From the NCBI GenBank assembly GCA_013375495.1, contig JABXKC010000001.1, positions 124,001 to 188,000 of the forward strand: DNA of 64,000 nt, given 5' to 3'. The notes under the pieces are model-generated. The model saw nothing but the letters and a program-made list of their open reading frames with translations, had not been told where the DNA came from and did no database searches. Positions 1 to 10,919 of the stretch are shown piece by piece. Position 1 is the first letter of the stretch, and the number at the start of each line of letters is the position of its first letter. Both the position numbers and the translations under genes were made by a program. Source of the DNA: Promethearchaeota archaeon. GTDB lineage: Archaea; Asgardarchaeota; Lokiarchaeia; Sigynarchaeales; SOKP01.

Positions 1-657
1 TGCTTTCTGATATTGCTCATAATATTTTTCACTGAAATAGGTATAACCAAAAAAGGGTGCCAATTTCGAATCACTGCTAAAATATTTGTCATATATTTTT
101 TTTGCATTTGGGAGATCATCAAGGTATAATTCAAAACTATTTAATAATGGATTTAATAAGTCTAGTAGAATTTTAAAACTGTGAATAGCGACTCTACAAA
201 AATTAATTTCTCTTTTGTAGAATTCAACTTTTTTTTTTGGATCTGCTGGTGGTTTTGGATTAATCGGACTATATTCAAGTACATGTAGTAATTTTTTATT
301 TAATTGATATAATTTTGGAGGGATTTTTCCTTTTTGATGCTTATCAGCTTTTCGTGAAATAATCATACCGTCTTCTTCCATACTCTTAAGATGTCTAGCT
401 ACTGTAGATTTACTTTGTTCAACCATATGGCTAATTTGGGTTATATTCAATTCATCAAATACTAATAAAATGTTAAAAAGATCAAATCGTATATTATGTT
501 TACCAAGTAGATGAAAATAGCTTTCAATTGTTTCTATTTCTTTATCATTCAATTTTATTATAATTTCTTCTCCATTTGGTAAGGTTATAGTGAATTTTTG
601 TTCCTTATCCACTTTCATCTTATCCGGTACAACTTCATGGTGTTCTTTTTTAGACAT
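1..657 (-). CDS. Winged-helix transcriptional regulator, ArsR-like (partial, C-terminus beyond window)
   Basis: The reading frame is open from an ATG at 655-657 through the window edge, so the C-terminus is missing. After about 30 charged residues there is a winged-helix region at about residues 50-110 (recognition-helix stretch QSKSTVARHLKSMEEDGMI), followed by a long helical part. This is the arrangement of ArsR/MarR-like archaeal regulators, which are numerous in Asgard genomes. It is divergent from the secreted-protein gene at 996 and could control it, but no operator repeat was found. The ligand is unknown. Confidence 0.75.
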   Translation of the reverse strand, partial: MSKKEHHEVVPDKMKVDKEQKFTITLPNGEEIIIKLNDKEIETIESYFHLLGKHNIRFDLFNILLVFDELNITQISHMVEQSKSTVARHLKSMEEDGMIISRKADKHQKGKIPPKLYQLNKKLLHVLEYSPINPKPPADPKKKVEFYKREINFCRVAIHSFKILLDLLNPLLNSFELYLDDLPNAKKIYDKYFSSDSKLAPFFGYTYFSEKYYEQYQKA

Positions 658-995
658 TTTTTAATATCATCTCTCTAAAATTCATTAATTTTTTTCATAT
701 GTGCTAGTTTCAGTTTTTTTCTTTAATAATAATATAGCGTACTAATTTTTTAATTTTCTGATTTGATAAGCCGTTTCATTAATTTATGTATTCTAACATT
801 TAAGATGATTCTTTCTTCATTATAATGATTCTTTTCGATATCATATCAGTGATAAGACTTAAATATGAACCGTCCCAATAATATAATGACACATCGAAAA
901 TTAATTTAAAAATAAAAAAAAATCATCATTTTGATGATAAAACTAGCCTTAAACATTTATAAAAAGATTTGAATAAAAAAAAATATGGGGTGAAA
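658..995. other. Divergent intergenic region
   Basis: About 340 very AT-rich bases separate the divergent regulator and secreted-protein genes. No coding frame of convincing length is seen. The only recognisable element is the TATA-like box next to the right-hand gene, annotated separately. Confidence 0.5.
956..964 (+). promoter_or_regulatory. Putative TATA box (BRE/TATA promoter) of the secreted-protein gene
   Basis: TTTATAAAA lies 32-40 bases upstream of the ATG at 996. At the usual archaeal TATA-to-start spacing of about 25 bases, transcription would begin near 985-990, giving a very short leader that still contains the GGGGTG ribosome-binding-like stretch. This is inferred from sequence and spacing only. 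Confidence 0.45.
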
Positions 996-1652
996 ATGGT
1001 AGTGAAAAAGAAATCAAAATTGACTAAAACACTGATCGCGGTATCGTTTTTAATAGGTATCATAGCAATTGTTACACCGGTGTTGGCTGCTGGTTCTAAT
1101 AGCATCTTAGTCATGGCGAAAGGGGACGATGCGGATATTCCTGGAAATGATTTTAGCTATTATAATGGTACTACTTTAATCGTAGGAAAGATTACATTTG
1201 ATGAGGTCAGCAGTGAGGGTTTGGGACGAGTAGAATTCCATATAAAAATCTATCATAATGAATCAGGTAAGAAAGTCTATTCGATTATGGGAAAGCTCAA
1301 AAATGCGGAGGTTTTCAAAAACAAAGAATTTGTATGCACAGTGCGGGGGGTCACGTGGATTAACCTTTGGTTTGTTACGGGCGTAGGAATGATTAAAACA
1401 ACAGATGCAGAAGATTTGGAGATAATATATCGACATAAACCAATAACCTTGCCTAATACAGAAGGTAAATGGTGCCCGGCAACCGTTCTTATGATGGTAA
1501 GCCCTTATGGCGATTTTAAAATACCGATCCCTGATGGTGGTTTTTTTTACGGAAATGCGGGATTTGGATGGGCTTATGCAGGAATTATGGATTTCAATGG
1601 ACTCGAGATGTTCGGCGGGGTAACAGCTTTGACAAAATACATGGAAATATAG
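996..1652 (+). CDS. Secreted protein of unknown function with signal peptide
   Basis: About 218 residues. I chose the ATG at 996 over the in-frame TTG at 969 because GGGGTG sits a few bases before it and because the protein then begins with a classic signal peptide: a basic run (MVVKKKSKLTK), a hydrophobic core (residues about 12-27) and a small-residue site around VLA-AG. The mature part is rich in Gly, aromatic and beta-branched residues, which suggests a beta-sandwich exported domain. Two cysteines (about residues 112 and 157) could pair outside the cell. No family is recognised. It stands alone, divergent from the regulator at 1-657. Confidence 0.7.
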   Translation: MVVKKKSKLTKTLIAVSFLIGIIAIVTPVLAAGSNSILVMAKGDDADIPGNDFSYYNGTTLIVGKITFDEVSSEGLGRVEFHIKIYHNESGKKVYSIMGKLKNAEVFKNKEFVCTVRGVTWINLWFVTGVGMIKTTDAEDLEIIYRHKPITLPNTEGKWCPATVLMMVSPYGDFKIPIPDGGFFYGNAGFGWAYAGIMDFNGLEMFGGVTALTKYMEI

Positions 1653-1780
1653 GTTCCATAATGTTAAATCAATTGTAACAGATAAAAAATATTTTCTAAA
1701 ATCTTTTTTTTTTCAAAAAATATTGATCTTCAATTTGATGATAAAATTAAAATAAAAAATAAATTTGGTTGATAAATAAA

Positions 1781-1891
1781 ATGATTTTTGTGTTACTAGT
1801 TAGTTTCTTAATAGTTGTACTCGGGTATCTTATAATCTATTTTATTGTGTATATTAATACGACTTATTACATACAGCTGGAATATGTATGA
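1781..1891 (+). CDS. Possible 36-residue single-span membrane peptide
   Basis: The ATG at 1781 opens a frame encoding MIFVLLVSFLIVVLGYLIIY and a short polar tail, ending at TGA 1889-1891. One continuous hydrophobic segment covers residues 2-23. There is no clear ribosome-binding site, so it may be chance or the first exon-length remnant of a decayed membrane protein. Confidence 0.2.
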   Translation: MIFVLLVSFLIVVLGYLIIYFIVYINTTYYIQLEYV

Positions 1892-2055
1892 TAGATCGAA
1901 ACAATCTTAATTTTATAGAATCTTTCCAGAAGAAATTTTTTCTCTTTTATAGATACACCATCAATTTTTAATCGAAAATGCATAAAGCAAATTGCACTAG
2001 TTGGAATGAGAGATGCTGTGCTTGTAAATAAAAAGTACACGCTCCAAGGTTCCAT

Positions 2056-2081
2056 CTGGTATTTTTTTTCTTAAAAACCAG
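2056..2081 (-). terminator. Hairpin downstream of cca
   Basis: CTGGT and ACCAG flank T-rich and A-rich runs that can pair, forming a hairpin 16-41 bases past the cca stop codon. It may mark the 3' end of the cca transcript. It is weak and AT-rich. Confidence 0.25.
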
Positions 2082-2096
2082 AAGAAATAAGATTTA

Positions 2097-3551
2097 TTAT
2101 GTATAAGGTAATACCATTTTTAATAAGACATATAAACATCTTTTTCCTGATATTGTTTTTGTCTCCTTAGAATTTGAGAGGTTTACAATTTTTAAATTAT
2201 CGGGAATTTTATCTCTGATAATCTCTTTCAAGAAATCTGGAAAAGAGGAATAATCTCTAATAGTTTTTACCCATAGGAAGCCATCTTTCTCAAAAGAAAG
2301 GGGATTTTTCTTAATGAATTTCTCGGAATGAACTTTATCTTTAATTGGGGGGCCTCGTCGCAGATAACTTTTTTCTATTTCAGGATTTTCACAAAAAATA
2401 GAGAGATTGTATTCTTCAAGAGCGTGTTCAAAATAGACCTCGAATTCAATTTGACCAAATCTTTCGGCGTGTGAGAATTCTTTTTCTCCATTTGCCTTGA
2501 TGCTATCTCCGATTGAGTATAATTTATCTCTGTTAATGGTGTAATGAATGTCACCATTATCGTTTTTTAATTCTACGATGAAAAGTTTCTCAACAAGAGA
2601 GCTATCAATAGTAGTAAGATCAATTTCTGGAATAATCTCAATTAAAAAGTATTCCTTATCCGGGTTCTCTAAGAATTCCTTTATCCGTTGCTTACAATAC
2701 TTGTACGCCTTTTCTGAAATTGCAGAAGCCACATTACGATTTTTATCGACAGGATCGGTAATGATAATATAATCGTTCTGAAAATGCTGAATCTTTTTTA
2801 GCTCATTAATGGGCCTATTATTAAAGTCAATTGGGTTATTTTTAAGCTTAGCGAAATTAGAAAATAGATTTTGCAAATTTTCATAATGGTGGATTAAAAG
2901 TTCTGCACTATAGCCAATAAATCCGACTTTTCCTACTGCGCTTTTATCACCATAACAATGATTAGCTTTAAAAAACTGCTTTAAGATCCTAACATCATTT
3001 TTCTGTTTTTGGGACAAATTTTCCTTCACAAAGCGACCGTGCCAAGGTGATCTGTCAACTGCCGTTATAGGCCCATAGTTCATAATATAATCCAACTCTA
3101 AATCAAAAAAAAGAACAATATCAATCTTGATTGTATAATTCTTAACGATATAATCTACGGTTACATATGGATGTTCAGCATAGAGGAGCCGTGGATGGTG
3201 AAATTCTTTTAGAGTTAACGATTTTATTATCCAATTAGTACATAAAGAACGAAAATCTTTTTTAGATTCTTTTTTTAATTTATTTTTACTCAAACCATCA
3301 TATTTTGGTTTATACAGTTCATAATTCAGTCCAACAAATAAATCGATGTCAAAATCGTTTTTTAATTGCGTTTGCTTAATTCCTGTTGAGCCTTGGGGTT
3401 CAATCCTCGTATATTTGATACCTAATTGCTGAGCTTTCTTGTCTAATAATGTTTTGAGTTTTATTACGATATCATTGATTAAATTGAGTTCTTGTTGGGT
3501 TGGTGTTATATCTTCTAAAACTTCTTGAAAGATTGAATTTATTGAAGTCAT
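2097..3551 (-). CDS. cca: CCA-adding enzyme (archaeal class I tRNA nucleotidyltransferase)
   Basis: Adds or repairs the 3' CCA end of tRNAs. The N-terminal part shows the class I nucleotidyltransferase signature, QGSTGIKQTQ followed by DFDIDLF (about residues 53-73), giving the two metal-binding aspartates; the third acidic site is in KIDIVLFFD (about residue 142). The stretch AVDRSPWHGRFVKENLS followed by QKNDVRILKQF and GFIGYSAELL is typical of archaeal CCA enzymes and separates it from antiviral CD-NTases. It has 484 residues, slightly longer than the usual 440-450. It is a lone gene on the minus strand upstream of the aIF5B gene's 3' end. Confidence 0.92.
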   Translation of the reverse strand: MTSINSIFQEVLEDITPTQQELNLINDIVIKLKTLLDKKAQQLGIKYTRIEPQGSTGIKQTQLKNDFDIDLFVGLNYELYKPKYDGLSKNKLKKESKKDFRSLCTNWIIKSLTLKEFHHPRLLYAEHPYVTVDYIVKNYTIKIDIVLFFDLELDYIMNYGPITAVDRSPWHGRFVKENLSQKQKNDVRILKQFFKANHCYGDKSAVGKVGFIGYSAELLIHHYENLQNLFSNFAKLKNNPIDFNNRPINELKKIQHFQNDYIIITDPVDKNRNVASAISEKAYKYCKQRIKEFLENPDKEYFLIEIIPEIDLTTIDSSLVEKLFIVELKNDNGDIHYTINRDKLYSIGDSIKANGEKEFSHAERFGQIEFEVYFEHALEEYNLSIFCENPEIEKSYLRRGPPIKDKVHSEKFIKKNPLSFEKDGFLWVKTIRDYSSFPDFLKEIIRDKIPDNLKIVNLSNSKETKTISGKRCLYVLLKMVLPYT

Positions 3552-3715
3552 ATATGAGTTGTTTGACAGCTTTTATTAATGTAATTTTAATTTCTATTAT
3601 AATAAGGTATTGAGAATTTAAATAAAATCTTATGGACTAAGTATTTTCATCTAAAAATCGATAAATTTTCAAATAATATTTGTTATTCTAGCTCAAAGCG
3701 GTAAGAATCCCGCTA

Positions 3716-5530
3716 TTACATGCCCCACCAAGGGTGTTGCATCGATCTTTGGAGGATAATATATTCTCGCAAAGCTTGTTTTTGATCCACCGTTAATTCA
3801 TCAAGAAATTTACCCATAAGTTGCCTTACATGAGATTCGGGTACACTTACGAATAAAGTTTCATCTTTATCGATATCTCTTCCGATTTCTATACCGCGAA
3901 TGGAAATAGCTACTTCAGAGTCTTTTCCGGCTTTTTCTAAAGTTTTTCCCTTATCTTGAATTTGGTGGACTCTTCTCGCTTTCTTTCCTTCTGCTGTTAT
4001 TAAAGTTACTTTTGGATATAAAGTGCCCGCTTCTACATGTACTCCAAAAACTGCGGGATCTGAATTTCTAAATATAAAATCGGGAATCATTCTTAGCTTT
4101 GCTGGCAATACTAATTCGCTTAAGCCTTTTGCGGTGTCTTCAGCTTTTCTTACTTCAGCATATTCTATATAATCTTCCAACAATCTGTAAATGACATTAT
4201 TCGTGAAAATTCTAATATTTTCTGCTATAGCTTGCTCTTGTGCATCAGGTAGAATAGCCACATTAAATCCTAAAACAGTTGCAGAGTATGGATCGAGAGT
4301 TCGAACTAAACTCGCGTTCATAATATCCTCTTTTTTAATCGGACCTACATCAGCTATGGATATCTTCACATCGTTTTTTGTAAAATGGTTTTCTAGGGCC
4401 TCAAGGGATCCTAAGGTATCAGCTTTTAACACTACTCCAGCTTTATCTGTTTTAATTCGAATACTTTCTACTTCTGATTCTATTTCGTTGTATACAGTTT
4501 GTTCTTGTGAAGGATCACCAATACCTCTAAACGGGGATCCTGCTACAACATCGTCGATATTAGGGGCAAGAATCTTAATTCCAGCTGCCGCACTTACCAT
4601 ATCTACAGAATCAAATTTCTGTCTAGGATCTCTTATCTCATCTAGAGGTTTCGGCATGAGTAAAGCTCTTACTTTTGACTTAATAGGTTTTTCTAAGCCA
4701 CCTACAATGAATTCTTCGCCTTTCTTGATTACTCCGTCGTAAATTAAGACATCCATAGTTACTGCCTGGCCTTTTTCTTTCTTTACTTCCAAAACCACTC
4801 CTTTAGCTGGTCCTTCACTAAATTTCAAGTTTTCAGTTAAAAATTGTTGCACTAGTCCCATTAAAACCATCAATAATGTCGATATTCCCTCGCCTGTTTT
4901 GGCACTCGTAGGTACTATTGCTACTTTTTTAGTAAAATCTTTTATTTTGTCGTACCGATCTATTCCTTTAAAGCCTTCTGAAAGGAAATCTACCCCGATT
5001 TGACTTAATTTTTCGTCAAGAAAATCTCTCACATGAGGTTTTTGCTTATTATATGAATCTAGAAAATCAGCGTCTTCAATAGATTTCCACCCTGATATCC
5101 TATCTATTTTATTAGCGGCAATAACAAAAGGAACTTTTCGTTCTTTCAAAATTCTGACGGATTCCCAAGTAATCGGCATGTTTCCGGCTGTTACATCAAT
5201 AACTAATATTGCTATATCTGCAACGGCTCCACCTCTCTTCCTAAGGTTCATAAATGCGGCGTGACCTGGTGTATCTACAATCAAAATTCCTGGTAATTGA
5301 ATTTCTTTCTCGGCAAACTCTTGCCTAGATTTTCTTAAAAACTCTTTAATATCTCCAGTTGGAAAATAAGATGCTCCTATATGTTGGGTTATTCCTGCAG
5401 CTTCTCTCTGTTGTACTACTGTTCCTCGAATATAATCTAAAAGAGAAGTTTTGCCATGATCAATATGCCCTAAAATCGAAGCGATAGGAGCCCTAATAAT
5501 TTTATTAACGGATTCGGGAGTCATTTTCAT
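3716..5530 (-). CDS. infB: Translation initiation factor aIF5B (IF-2 type GTPase)
   Basis: GTPase that promotes ribosomal subunit joining and initiator tRNA placement. G1 is GHIDHGKTS (residues 21-29), G3 is DTPGH (86-90) and G4 is NKID (about 140). Domain II follows, then a linker and domains III-IV to 604 residues, the normal archaeal length, so there is no intein and no long N-terminal extension as in eukaryotic eIF5B. Starts at codon 1 or 3 (both ATG) are equally possible. It is separated from uvrA by 124 bases. Confidence 0.96.
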   Translation of the reverse strand: MKMTPESVNKIIRAPIASILGHIDHGKTSLLDYIRGTVVQQREAAGITQHIGASYFPTGDIKEFLRKSRQEFAEKEIQLPGILIVDTPGHAAFMNLRKRGGAVADIAILVIDVTAGNMPITWESVRILKERKVPFVIAANKIDRISGWKSIEDADFLDSYNKQKPHVRDFLDEKLSQIGVDFLSEGFKGIDRYDKIKDFTKKVAIVPTSAKTGEGISTLLMVLMGLVQQFLTENLKFSEGPAKGVVLEVKKEKGQAVTMDVLIYDGVIKKGEEFIVGGLEKPIKSKVRALLMPKPLDEIRDPRQKFDSVDMVSAAAGIKILAPNIDDVVAGSPFRGIGDPSQEQTVYNEIESEVESIRIKTDKAGVVLKADTLGSLEALENHFTKNDVKISIADVGPIKKEDIMNASLVRTLDPYSATVLGFNVAILPDAQEQAIAENIRIFTNNVIYRLLEDYIEYAEVRKAEDTAKGLSELVLPAKLRMIPDFIFRNSDPAVFGVHVEAGTLYPKVTLITAEGKKARRVHQIQDKGKTLEKAGKDSEVAISIRGIEIGRDIDKDETLFVSVPESHVRQLMGKFLDELTVDQKQALREYIILQRSMQHPWWGM

Positions 5531-5654
5531 TCACTTCTAAAGAAATTTAATTAACTAAATCTAATTAATGATCATAATTAAAAAAATTATCTTAGGATAT
5601 AGATTTTATTGAATTAACCGTAAAAAACCAATAGTAGTAACTGCAATCTTAAAT

Positions 5655-8519
5655 TTAATTTAAGTAGTTTTTAAGATATTTCGCTGTGAACGATGTTTTG
5701 TTCTTAATAATTTCTTCGGGAGTCCCAATTACTACCACTTTCCCTCCTTTTTCACCACCTTCAGGTCCAAGGTCAATCAAATAATCTACAGATTTAATAA
5801 TTTCCATATTGTGTTCTATAATAATTACAGTATTACCTTTATCTACCAATTTGTGAAGCACTTTTAACAAAAATTGGATATCGTACATGTGAAGTCCTGT
5901 AGTTGGTTCGTCTAATATATATAATGTATTCCCTGTGCTTGTTTTTCTTAATTCTCTAGCTATTTTCAAGCGTTGAGATTCACCTCCGCTCAAAGTTGTT
6001 GAAGATTGACCCAACTCTAGATATCCTAATCCAACATCTACTACAGTTTTTAAAGTTCGCTTTAAATTAGGAATACTATCGAAAAATTCAAGAGCTTGAT
6101 GAAAAGTCATTTTTAATACATCTGAAATCGTCTTTCCTTTATATCTAATATCTAAGGTCTCAGCGTTATATCTAAGACCTCTACATAAATCACATCTGAT
6201 ATACACATCCGGAAGAAAATACATCTCTTTCAGAATATATCCCGTTCCCTTACATTTTTTACAGTGACCTGCTTTAGTATTAAAGCTAAATCTTCCTTTT
6301 TTGTAACCTCTCTCTCTTGATTCTTCAAGTTTTGCAAATAGTTCTCTTATATAGTCTAAAGCCTTTGTATAAGTAGCAGGTACAGAACGAGGTGTTCTTC
6401 CAATTGGAGATTGATCTATATTTATTATTTTATCAATAGTTTCATGTCCTTTAATTTCGTCAAAATCACCGCTCGTTATTCGAGAACTGCGAGTGTTAAC
6501 GATATTATGTAACCCTTTGTATAGACATTCAATTATTAAACTTGTTTTTCCCGCTCCAGAAACGCCAGTGATACAGGTAAAAACGCCTAGTGGAATTTTT
6601 ACTTTTATATTTTTAAGGTTATTTTCTTTGGCCCCTATGATTTCTATGAAGTTACTATCAATCTCTCTCCTTACTTTTGGAACTACAATCTTTTTTTTTC
6701 CGGATAAATATTTACCTGTTAATGTTTTAGCAGCTAGTATCGTGGCTAACGGTCCTTCCGCTACAATTTCTCCGCCGCTCTCACCTGCTAAAGGTCCAAG
6801 ATCAATAATGTGATCAGCGTTGCGCATAATTTCATCGTCATGCTCTACAACTATAACAGAATTACCCAAGTCCCTTAGTTTTTTTAGCATATCTATTAAA
6901 CGAGAGATATCACGCTGGTGTAAGCCAACTGAAGGCTCATCTAGGACATATAAGACACCAACAAGTCTTGAACCTAGCTGGGTTGCCAATCTAATTCTTT
7001 CAGCTTCTCCTACTGAAAGGGTGTGAGACCTTCGGCTTAAACTTATGTAATCTAACCCAACATTGTCCAAAAAGGATAACCTGTCTAAAATTTCCTTGAG
7101 GACATCTTTAACTATTATCTTTTGAGTTTCATCTAATTGTAACTTTTTAAAAAAATTCAATGAGTCTTTTACTGCTAAATCAGATAATTTAGCAATATTC
7201 ACATTATCGATCAGTACAGATAGGCTTTCAGGTTTTAACCTCTGACCATTGCACTGAGGACAATCAATCTGATTCATGAAACTTTCGTACGTATCTCGAG
7301 CCCATTCAGAGCGGGTGTCCATATATCTTCTGTGCAACATAGGAATGATTCCTTCGAAAGGTCTAGCTACTTGATATTTTGACTTTATTTCACCTTTATT
7401 GTTTCGGAAGCCATTATTTTCGCTCTCGTAATAAAATTCGATTACTTCCTCTTCCGTGCCAAATAATACTTTATGCAATTTTTTAGGATCAATATCTTTT
7501 ATCACTGTCTTATCAGTGTCAAATCCATAATGCTTAGTGACTTGTTCTATTGATTGCCAAGAATATCCTGTTAATGAACCAAATCCAGGAATGTTTCTTA
7601 TAGGAGTATCTTGAAGTGGTACATCTAAATCATTTCCTAAAACTAGTTCGTAGTCAAATTCCATTACAGTTCCTAATCCGCTGCAATATTTGCAGCTTCC
7701 ATGAGGAATGTTAAAAGAAAACATTTTGTGATCAATTGGAGGAAATGATATCCCACAATCAACGCACGCTAAATGTTCGGAGTAAATTTGTTCTCCTATA
7801 TCGAGAACCTCTACAACGACAATTCCGTCAGTCAACTCTAAGGTAGTTTCAATAGAGTCAGCCAATCTCGTTTTTATATCGCTTTTCATTACAAGCCGAT
7901 CCACGATTACGCTAATGTTATGTTTAACATTCTTTTCCATAGGTATTTCTTCATCTAAAGTAAATTGAATACCGTCAATTTCAACTCTCACATATCCTTG
8001 TTTTTTCAGGTCTTGTAATAAATCTTTGTACTCTCCTTTTCTATCCCTTATTATAGGAGCTTTTATTATAAATTTTTGATTTTCTTTAATGGAGTTTAGA
8101 AGTTGCTCAATTATTTGTTGAGGTGTTTGAGGTTTTATTTCTTTCCCACAATTTGGACAGTGGGGAATCCCTATATTAGCAAACAGTAATCTATAATGAT
8201 CATATATTTCTGTAACCGTTCCTACAGTACTTCTTGGGTTCTTAGACAACGCTTTCTGTTCTATAGCTATAGCTGGTGAGAGTCCTTCTATTGAATCTAC
8301 ATCGGGTTTGTCCATTTCACCCAGAAATTGCCTAGCATAACTTGATAATGATTCTAAAAACCGGCGCTGACCTTCAGCATACAGGGTGTCCATAGCTAAC
8401 GATGACTTTCCGCTTCCACTAATACCAGTTACAACTACAAGCTTATTGCGTGGAATTACCACATCAATATTTTTTAAGTTATTCTGTCTAGCACCCTTAA
8501 TGACAATAAATTCATTCAT
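5655..8519 (-). CDS. uvrA: Excinuclease ABC subunit A
   Basis: DNA-damage sensor ATPase of bacterial-type nucleotide excision repair, which loads UvrB. It has two ABC modules: Walker A GISGSGKS (32-39) and a second GVSGAGKTS (about 640-650); signatures [12 protein letters not shown] and [12 protein letters not shown]; and zinc-binding Cys pairs in both halves (CVDCG...CKYC and CKKC...CDLC). At 954 residues it is full length. It lies just downstream of uvrB on the same strand. UvrABC is of bacterial origin and present in only some archaea, so transfer into the lineage is likely. No uvrC is in the window. Confidence 0.97.
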   Translation of the reverse strand: MNEFIVIKGARQNNLKNIDVVIPRNKLVVVTGISGSGKSSLAMDTLYAEGQRRFLESLSSYARQFLGEMDKPDVDSIEGLSPAIAIEQKALSKNPRSTVGTVTEIYDHYRLLFANIGIPHCPNCGKEIKPQTPQQIIEQLLNSIKENQKFIIKAPIIRDRKGEYKDLLQDLKKQGYVRVEIDGIQFTLDEEIPMEKNVKHNISVIVDRLVMKSDIKTRLADSIETTLELTDGIVVVEVLDIGEQIYSEHLACVDCGISFPPIDHKMFSFNIPHGSCKYCSGLGTVMEFDYELVLGNDLDVPLQDTPIRNIPGFGSLTGYSWQSIEQVTKHYGFDTDKTVIKDIDPKKLHKVLFGTEEEVIEFYYESENNGFRNNKGEIKSKYQVARPFEGIIPMLHRRYMDTRSEWARDTYESFMNQIDCPQCNGQRLKPESLSVLIDNVNIAKLSDLAVKDSLNFFKKLQLDETQKIIVKDVLKEILDRLSFLDNVGLDYISLSRRSHTLSVGEAERIRLATQLGSRLVGVLYVLDEPSVGLHQRDISRLIDMLKKLRDLGNSVIVVEHDDEIMRNADHIIDLGPLAGESGGEIVAEGPLATILAAKTLTGKYLSGKKKIVVPKVRREIDSNFIEIIGAKENNLKNIKVKIPLGVFTCITGVSGAGKTSLIIECLYKGLHNIVNTRSSRITSGDFDEIKGHETIDKIINIDQSPIGRTPRSVPATYTKALDYIRELFAKLEESRERGYKKGRFSFNTKAGHCKKCKGTGYILKEMYFLPDVYIRCDLCRGLRYNAETLDIRYKGKTISDVLKMTFHQALEFFDSIPNLKRTLKTVVDVGLGYLELGQSSTTLSGGESQRLKIARELRKTSTGNTLYILDEPTTGLHMYDIQFLLKVLHKLVDKGNTVIIIEHNMEIIKSVDYLIDLGPEGGEKGGKVVVIGTPEEIIKNKTSFTAKYLKNYLN

Positions 8520-8912
8520 ATTCTACTATTTCTTTTTAATTCCGGATATCAAAAAAGTTTTTCTAAGATATTATAAAACCTTATACTGGTTAAAACAAAT
8601 AAAAAAAAATATACAGAAACGGGGTATTCAATTTATAAATTTTAATGATCTAAATCATCGTTTTCATCTTCAGTAACAATTTTTTGAAGAAAACCCACAA
8701 CCTTCTCTAAATCTTCTAAAAGATGGATTAATTATAATCTGTGTGAATATTTTAATAAAAAACTTCACTATTTTATTTTATAATCCTCGATAATATTATC
8801 CTAAAGTGTAATGATTTTCTAAAATTGCCCTCAATTGATTGAATATAATGAAATTAAGATTATATCTTAATTGGAGTAAGACTAATTATTAAGGGATTAA
8901 TTAATTTAAAAA
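8520..8912. other. uvrB-uvrA intergenic gap
   Basis: About 390 AT-rich bases. The only coding-like trace is a minus-strand open stretch at 8642-8731 with helical, acidic character (LEDLEKVVGFLQKIV) but no start codon; it could be a gene remnant. Promoter elements for uvrA probably lie near 8530-8600, but none is distinct. Confidence 0.4.
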
Positions 8913-10919
8913 TTATGCTGTAATTTTATAATCTTTCTTAATTTCATTGATTTTATCTCTTAAATACGCGGCATCTTCAAACCTAAGCTCTTTTGCTGCC
9001 AGAAACATTTTAGTTTCAAGGTATTGGATTACAACCTCCATATCTCCTTTCTTTTCTAATTCTTCAATCTTTTCTTTTACAGTTCTTTTTAATTTCTTTG
9101 TTTCTTTTTCTGCAAATTCTTGTTCTTCTGAAAGAGAATTCAGAATATTCTTCTTAATTGATTGAGGAGTAATGTTGTTTATTTTATTATATTCAATTTG
9201 TTTTTTCCTTCTTCTATCGGTTTCTTCAATAGCTTCTCTCATTGCTGAAGTAAATTTATCAGCGTATAAAATAGCCTTCCCTTCAATATTTCTCGAAGCT
9301 CTACCTATTGTCTGTATAAGAGATCGAGTGTCTCTCAAAAACCCTAATTTATCTGCATCTAAGATAGCAACTAGTTGTACTTCTGGCAAATCAAGTCCTT
9401 CTCTTAATAAGTTTATACCAACTAAAACATCGTGAGTACCGTCCCTAAGGCGCCTTAAGATTTCAAACCTTTCTACGGTATCTACCTCTGAGTGCAAGTA
9501 AGCAACCTTCAAACCAATTTCAGTATAAAATTCAGCGATATCTTCTGACATTCGTTTAGTAAGCGTCGTTACTAAGGTTCTCCCCTTGTTTTTAATAACT
9601 TTTCGTATCTCTCCTAACAGATCATCTATTTGATTCTTGGCGGGGCGTATTTCCACAAAAGGATCAACTAACCCCGTAGGTCTAATTATCTGTTCAGCAG
9701 AGATTCCCCCACTTTTCTTCGATTCCCAATTCCCCGGAGTAGCACTCATAAAGACGATGTATTTAATTTTGGATTCCCATTCTTCAAAAGTTAATGGTCT
9801 ATTATCATATGCTGATGGAAGTCTCCACCCAAAATCTATAAGATTCTTTTTTCTTGATCGATCTCCACCAATCATTCCATGTATTTGTGGAATTGTGATG
9901 TGGCTTTCATCAACAACAATTAAGAAATCTTTTGGAAAATAATCGATCAAACACATAGGAGGACTGCCAGGGGGTCTTCCGTCTAAGTGTCTAGAATAAT
10001 TTTCTACTCCCTTACACCATCCCATTTCCCTCATCATCTCAAGATCAAATCTAGTTCTTTTCGCAATCCACTGTGCCTCTGCGTATTTTTTTTCTTCCAT
10101 GAATTTTGCTACCTGAATTTCTAACTCTTCTTCTATCGATACTAAAGCCTTCTCTTTGTTTTCTTCAGGTATGATAAAATGGGTAGCAGGAAAAATCCTA
10201 CAGTTTGAAATATCTTTTATTACATTATTCGAAATATGATGTATTTCTTGAATTGACTCAATAACGTCTCCAAATAAGGATATGCGAATTGCAGTGTTTA
10301 AGTAAGCGGGAAAAATATCTATAATATCTCCTCTAACCCTTACAACACCCGGTTTAAATTCTACTTCCTTCCTTTCATAATTCATTAAAATTAATCGTTT
10401 TATTATTTCTTTTCTTTTAATTGATTGGCCAACATCAAGGTTTAGAGAAATTGCCGTCCAAATTTTAGGATCACCAATCCCATAAATGCAAGAAACCGTT
10501 GCTACTATTATAACATCGTTCCTGGTTCTAATTGCATGGGTTGCAGCTAATCTAAGTCTTTCAATTTCTTCGTTTACGCTGAAATCCTTCTCGATGTATA
10601 ACCCTGTTATAGGCATATAACTTTCGGGCTGATAATAATCGTAATAACTTACAAAATAATGTACCGCGTTGTTAGGAAATAATTCTTTAAGTTCGTTATA
10701 CAATTGTGCGGCAAGCGTTTTATTTGGTGCCATAACTAAAGTTGGTTTTTGAACTTTTTGAATAATATTAGCAACAGTGAATGTTTTCCCTGTACCAGTC
10801 GCTCCGAGTAAAGTTTGAAAGTTTTTTCCGTTCTTAATATTATTTGCAAGTTTCTTTATAGCTTCTGGCTGATCTCCACGAGGTACATAATCGGATTCAA
10901 TTTTGAAATTAGATATCAT
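8913..10919 (-). CDS. uvrB: Excinuclease ABC subunit B
   Basis: Helicase-like damage-verification protein that works with UvrA and recruits UvrC. Walker A is GATGTGKT (39-46). The beta-hairpin region YYDYYQPESYMP, the DESH Walker B box, and helicase motifs V/VI (GINLLREGLDLPE and IQTIGRASRN) are all visible. A C-terminal UVR motif (AAKELRFEDAAYLRDKI) supplies the UvrC contact. At 668 residues it is full length. It is on the same strand as uvrA, 393 bases apart. Confidence 0.97.
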   Translation of the reverse strand: MISNFKIESDYVPRGDQPEAIKKLANNIKNGKNFQTLLGATGTGKTFTVANIIQKVQKPTLVMAPNKTLAAQLYNELKELFPNNAVHYFVSYYDYYQPESYMPITGLYIEKDFSVNEEIERLRLAATHAIRTRNDVIIVATVSCIYGIGDPKIWTAISLNLDVGQSIKRKEIIKRLILMNYERKEVEFKPGVVRVRGDIIDIFPAYLNTAIRISLFGDVIESIQEIHHISNNVIKDISNCRIFPATHFIIPEENKEKALVSIEEELEIQVAKFMEEKKYAEAQWIAKRTRFDLEMMREMGWCKGVENYSRHLDGRPPGSPPMCLIDYFPKDFLIVVDESHITIPQIHGMIGGDRSRKKNLIDFGWRLPSAYDNRPLTFEEWESKIKYIVFMSATPGNWESKKSGGISAEQIIRPTGLVDPFVEIRPAKNQIDDLLGEIRKVIKNKGRTLVTTLTKRMSEDIAEFYTEIGLKVAYLHSEVDTVERFEILRRLRDGTHDVLVGINLLREGLDLPEVQLVAILDADKLGFLRDTRSLIQTIGRASRNIEGKAILYADKFTSAMREAIEETDRRRKKQIEYNKINNITPQSIKKNILNSLSEEQEFAEKETKKLKRTVKEKIEELEKKGDMEVVIQYLETKMFLAAKELRFEDAAYLRDKINEIKKDYKITA

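Larger units (their letters stand above)
1653..2096. other. Gap between secreted protein and cca, with decayed-looking short frames
   Basis: This stretch of about 440 bases has no convincing full gene. It contains a 36-codon plus-strand frame with one membrane segment (annotated separately). Further open frames on both strands (for example 1867-2055 minus) have no recognisable family or ribosome-binding site. The mix of short frames looks like the remains of a decayed gene, which is inference only. Confidence 0.35.

Noticed and set aside
1867..2055. 62-codon minus-strand reading frame
   Set aside because: No family resemblance, no ribosome-binding site, and it lies in a decayed-looking gap; kept only as part of the gap description.
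2097..3551. Possible antiviral CD-NTase (CBASS) because of the GS...DxD nucleotidyltransferase core
   Set aside because: The AVDRSPWHGRFVKENLS stretch, overall length and downstream motifs match the archaeal CCA-adding enzyme; no CBASS effector is adjacent.
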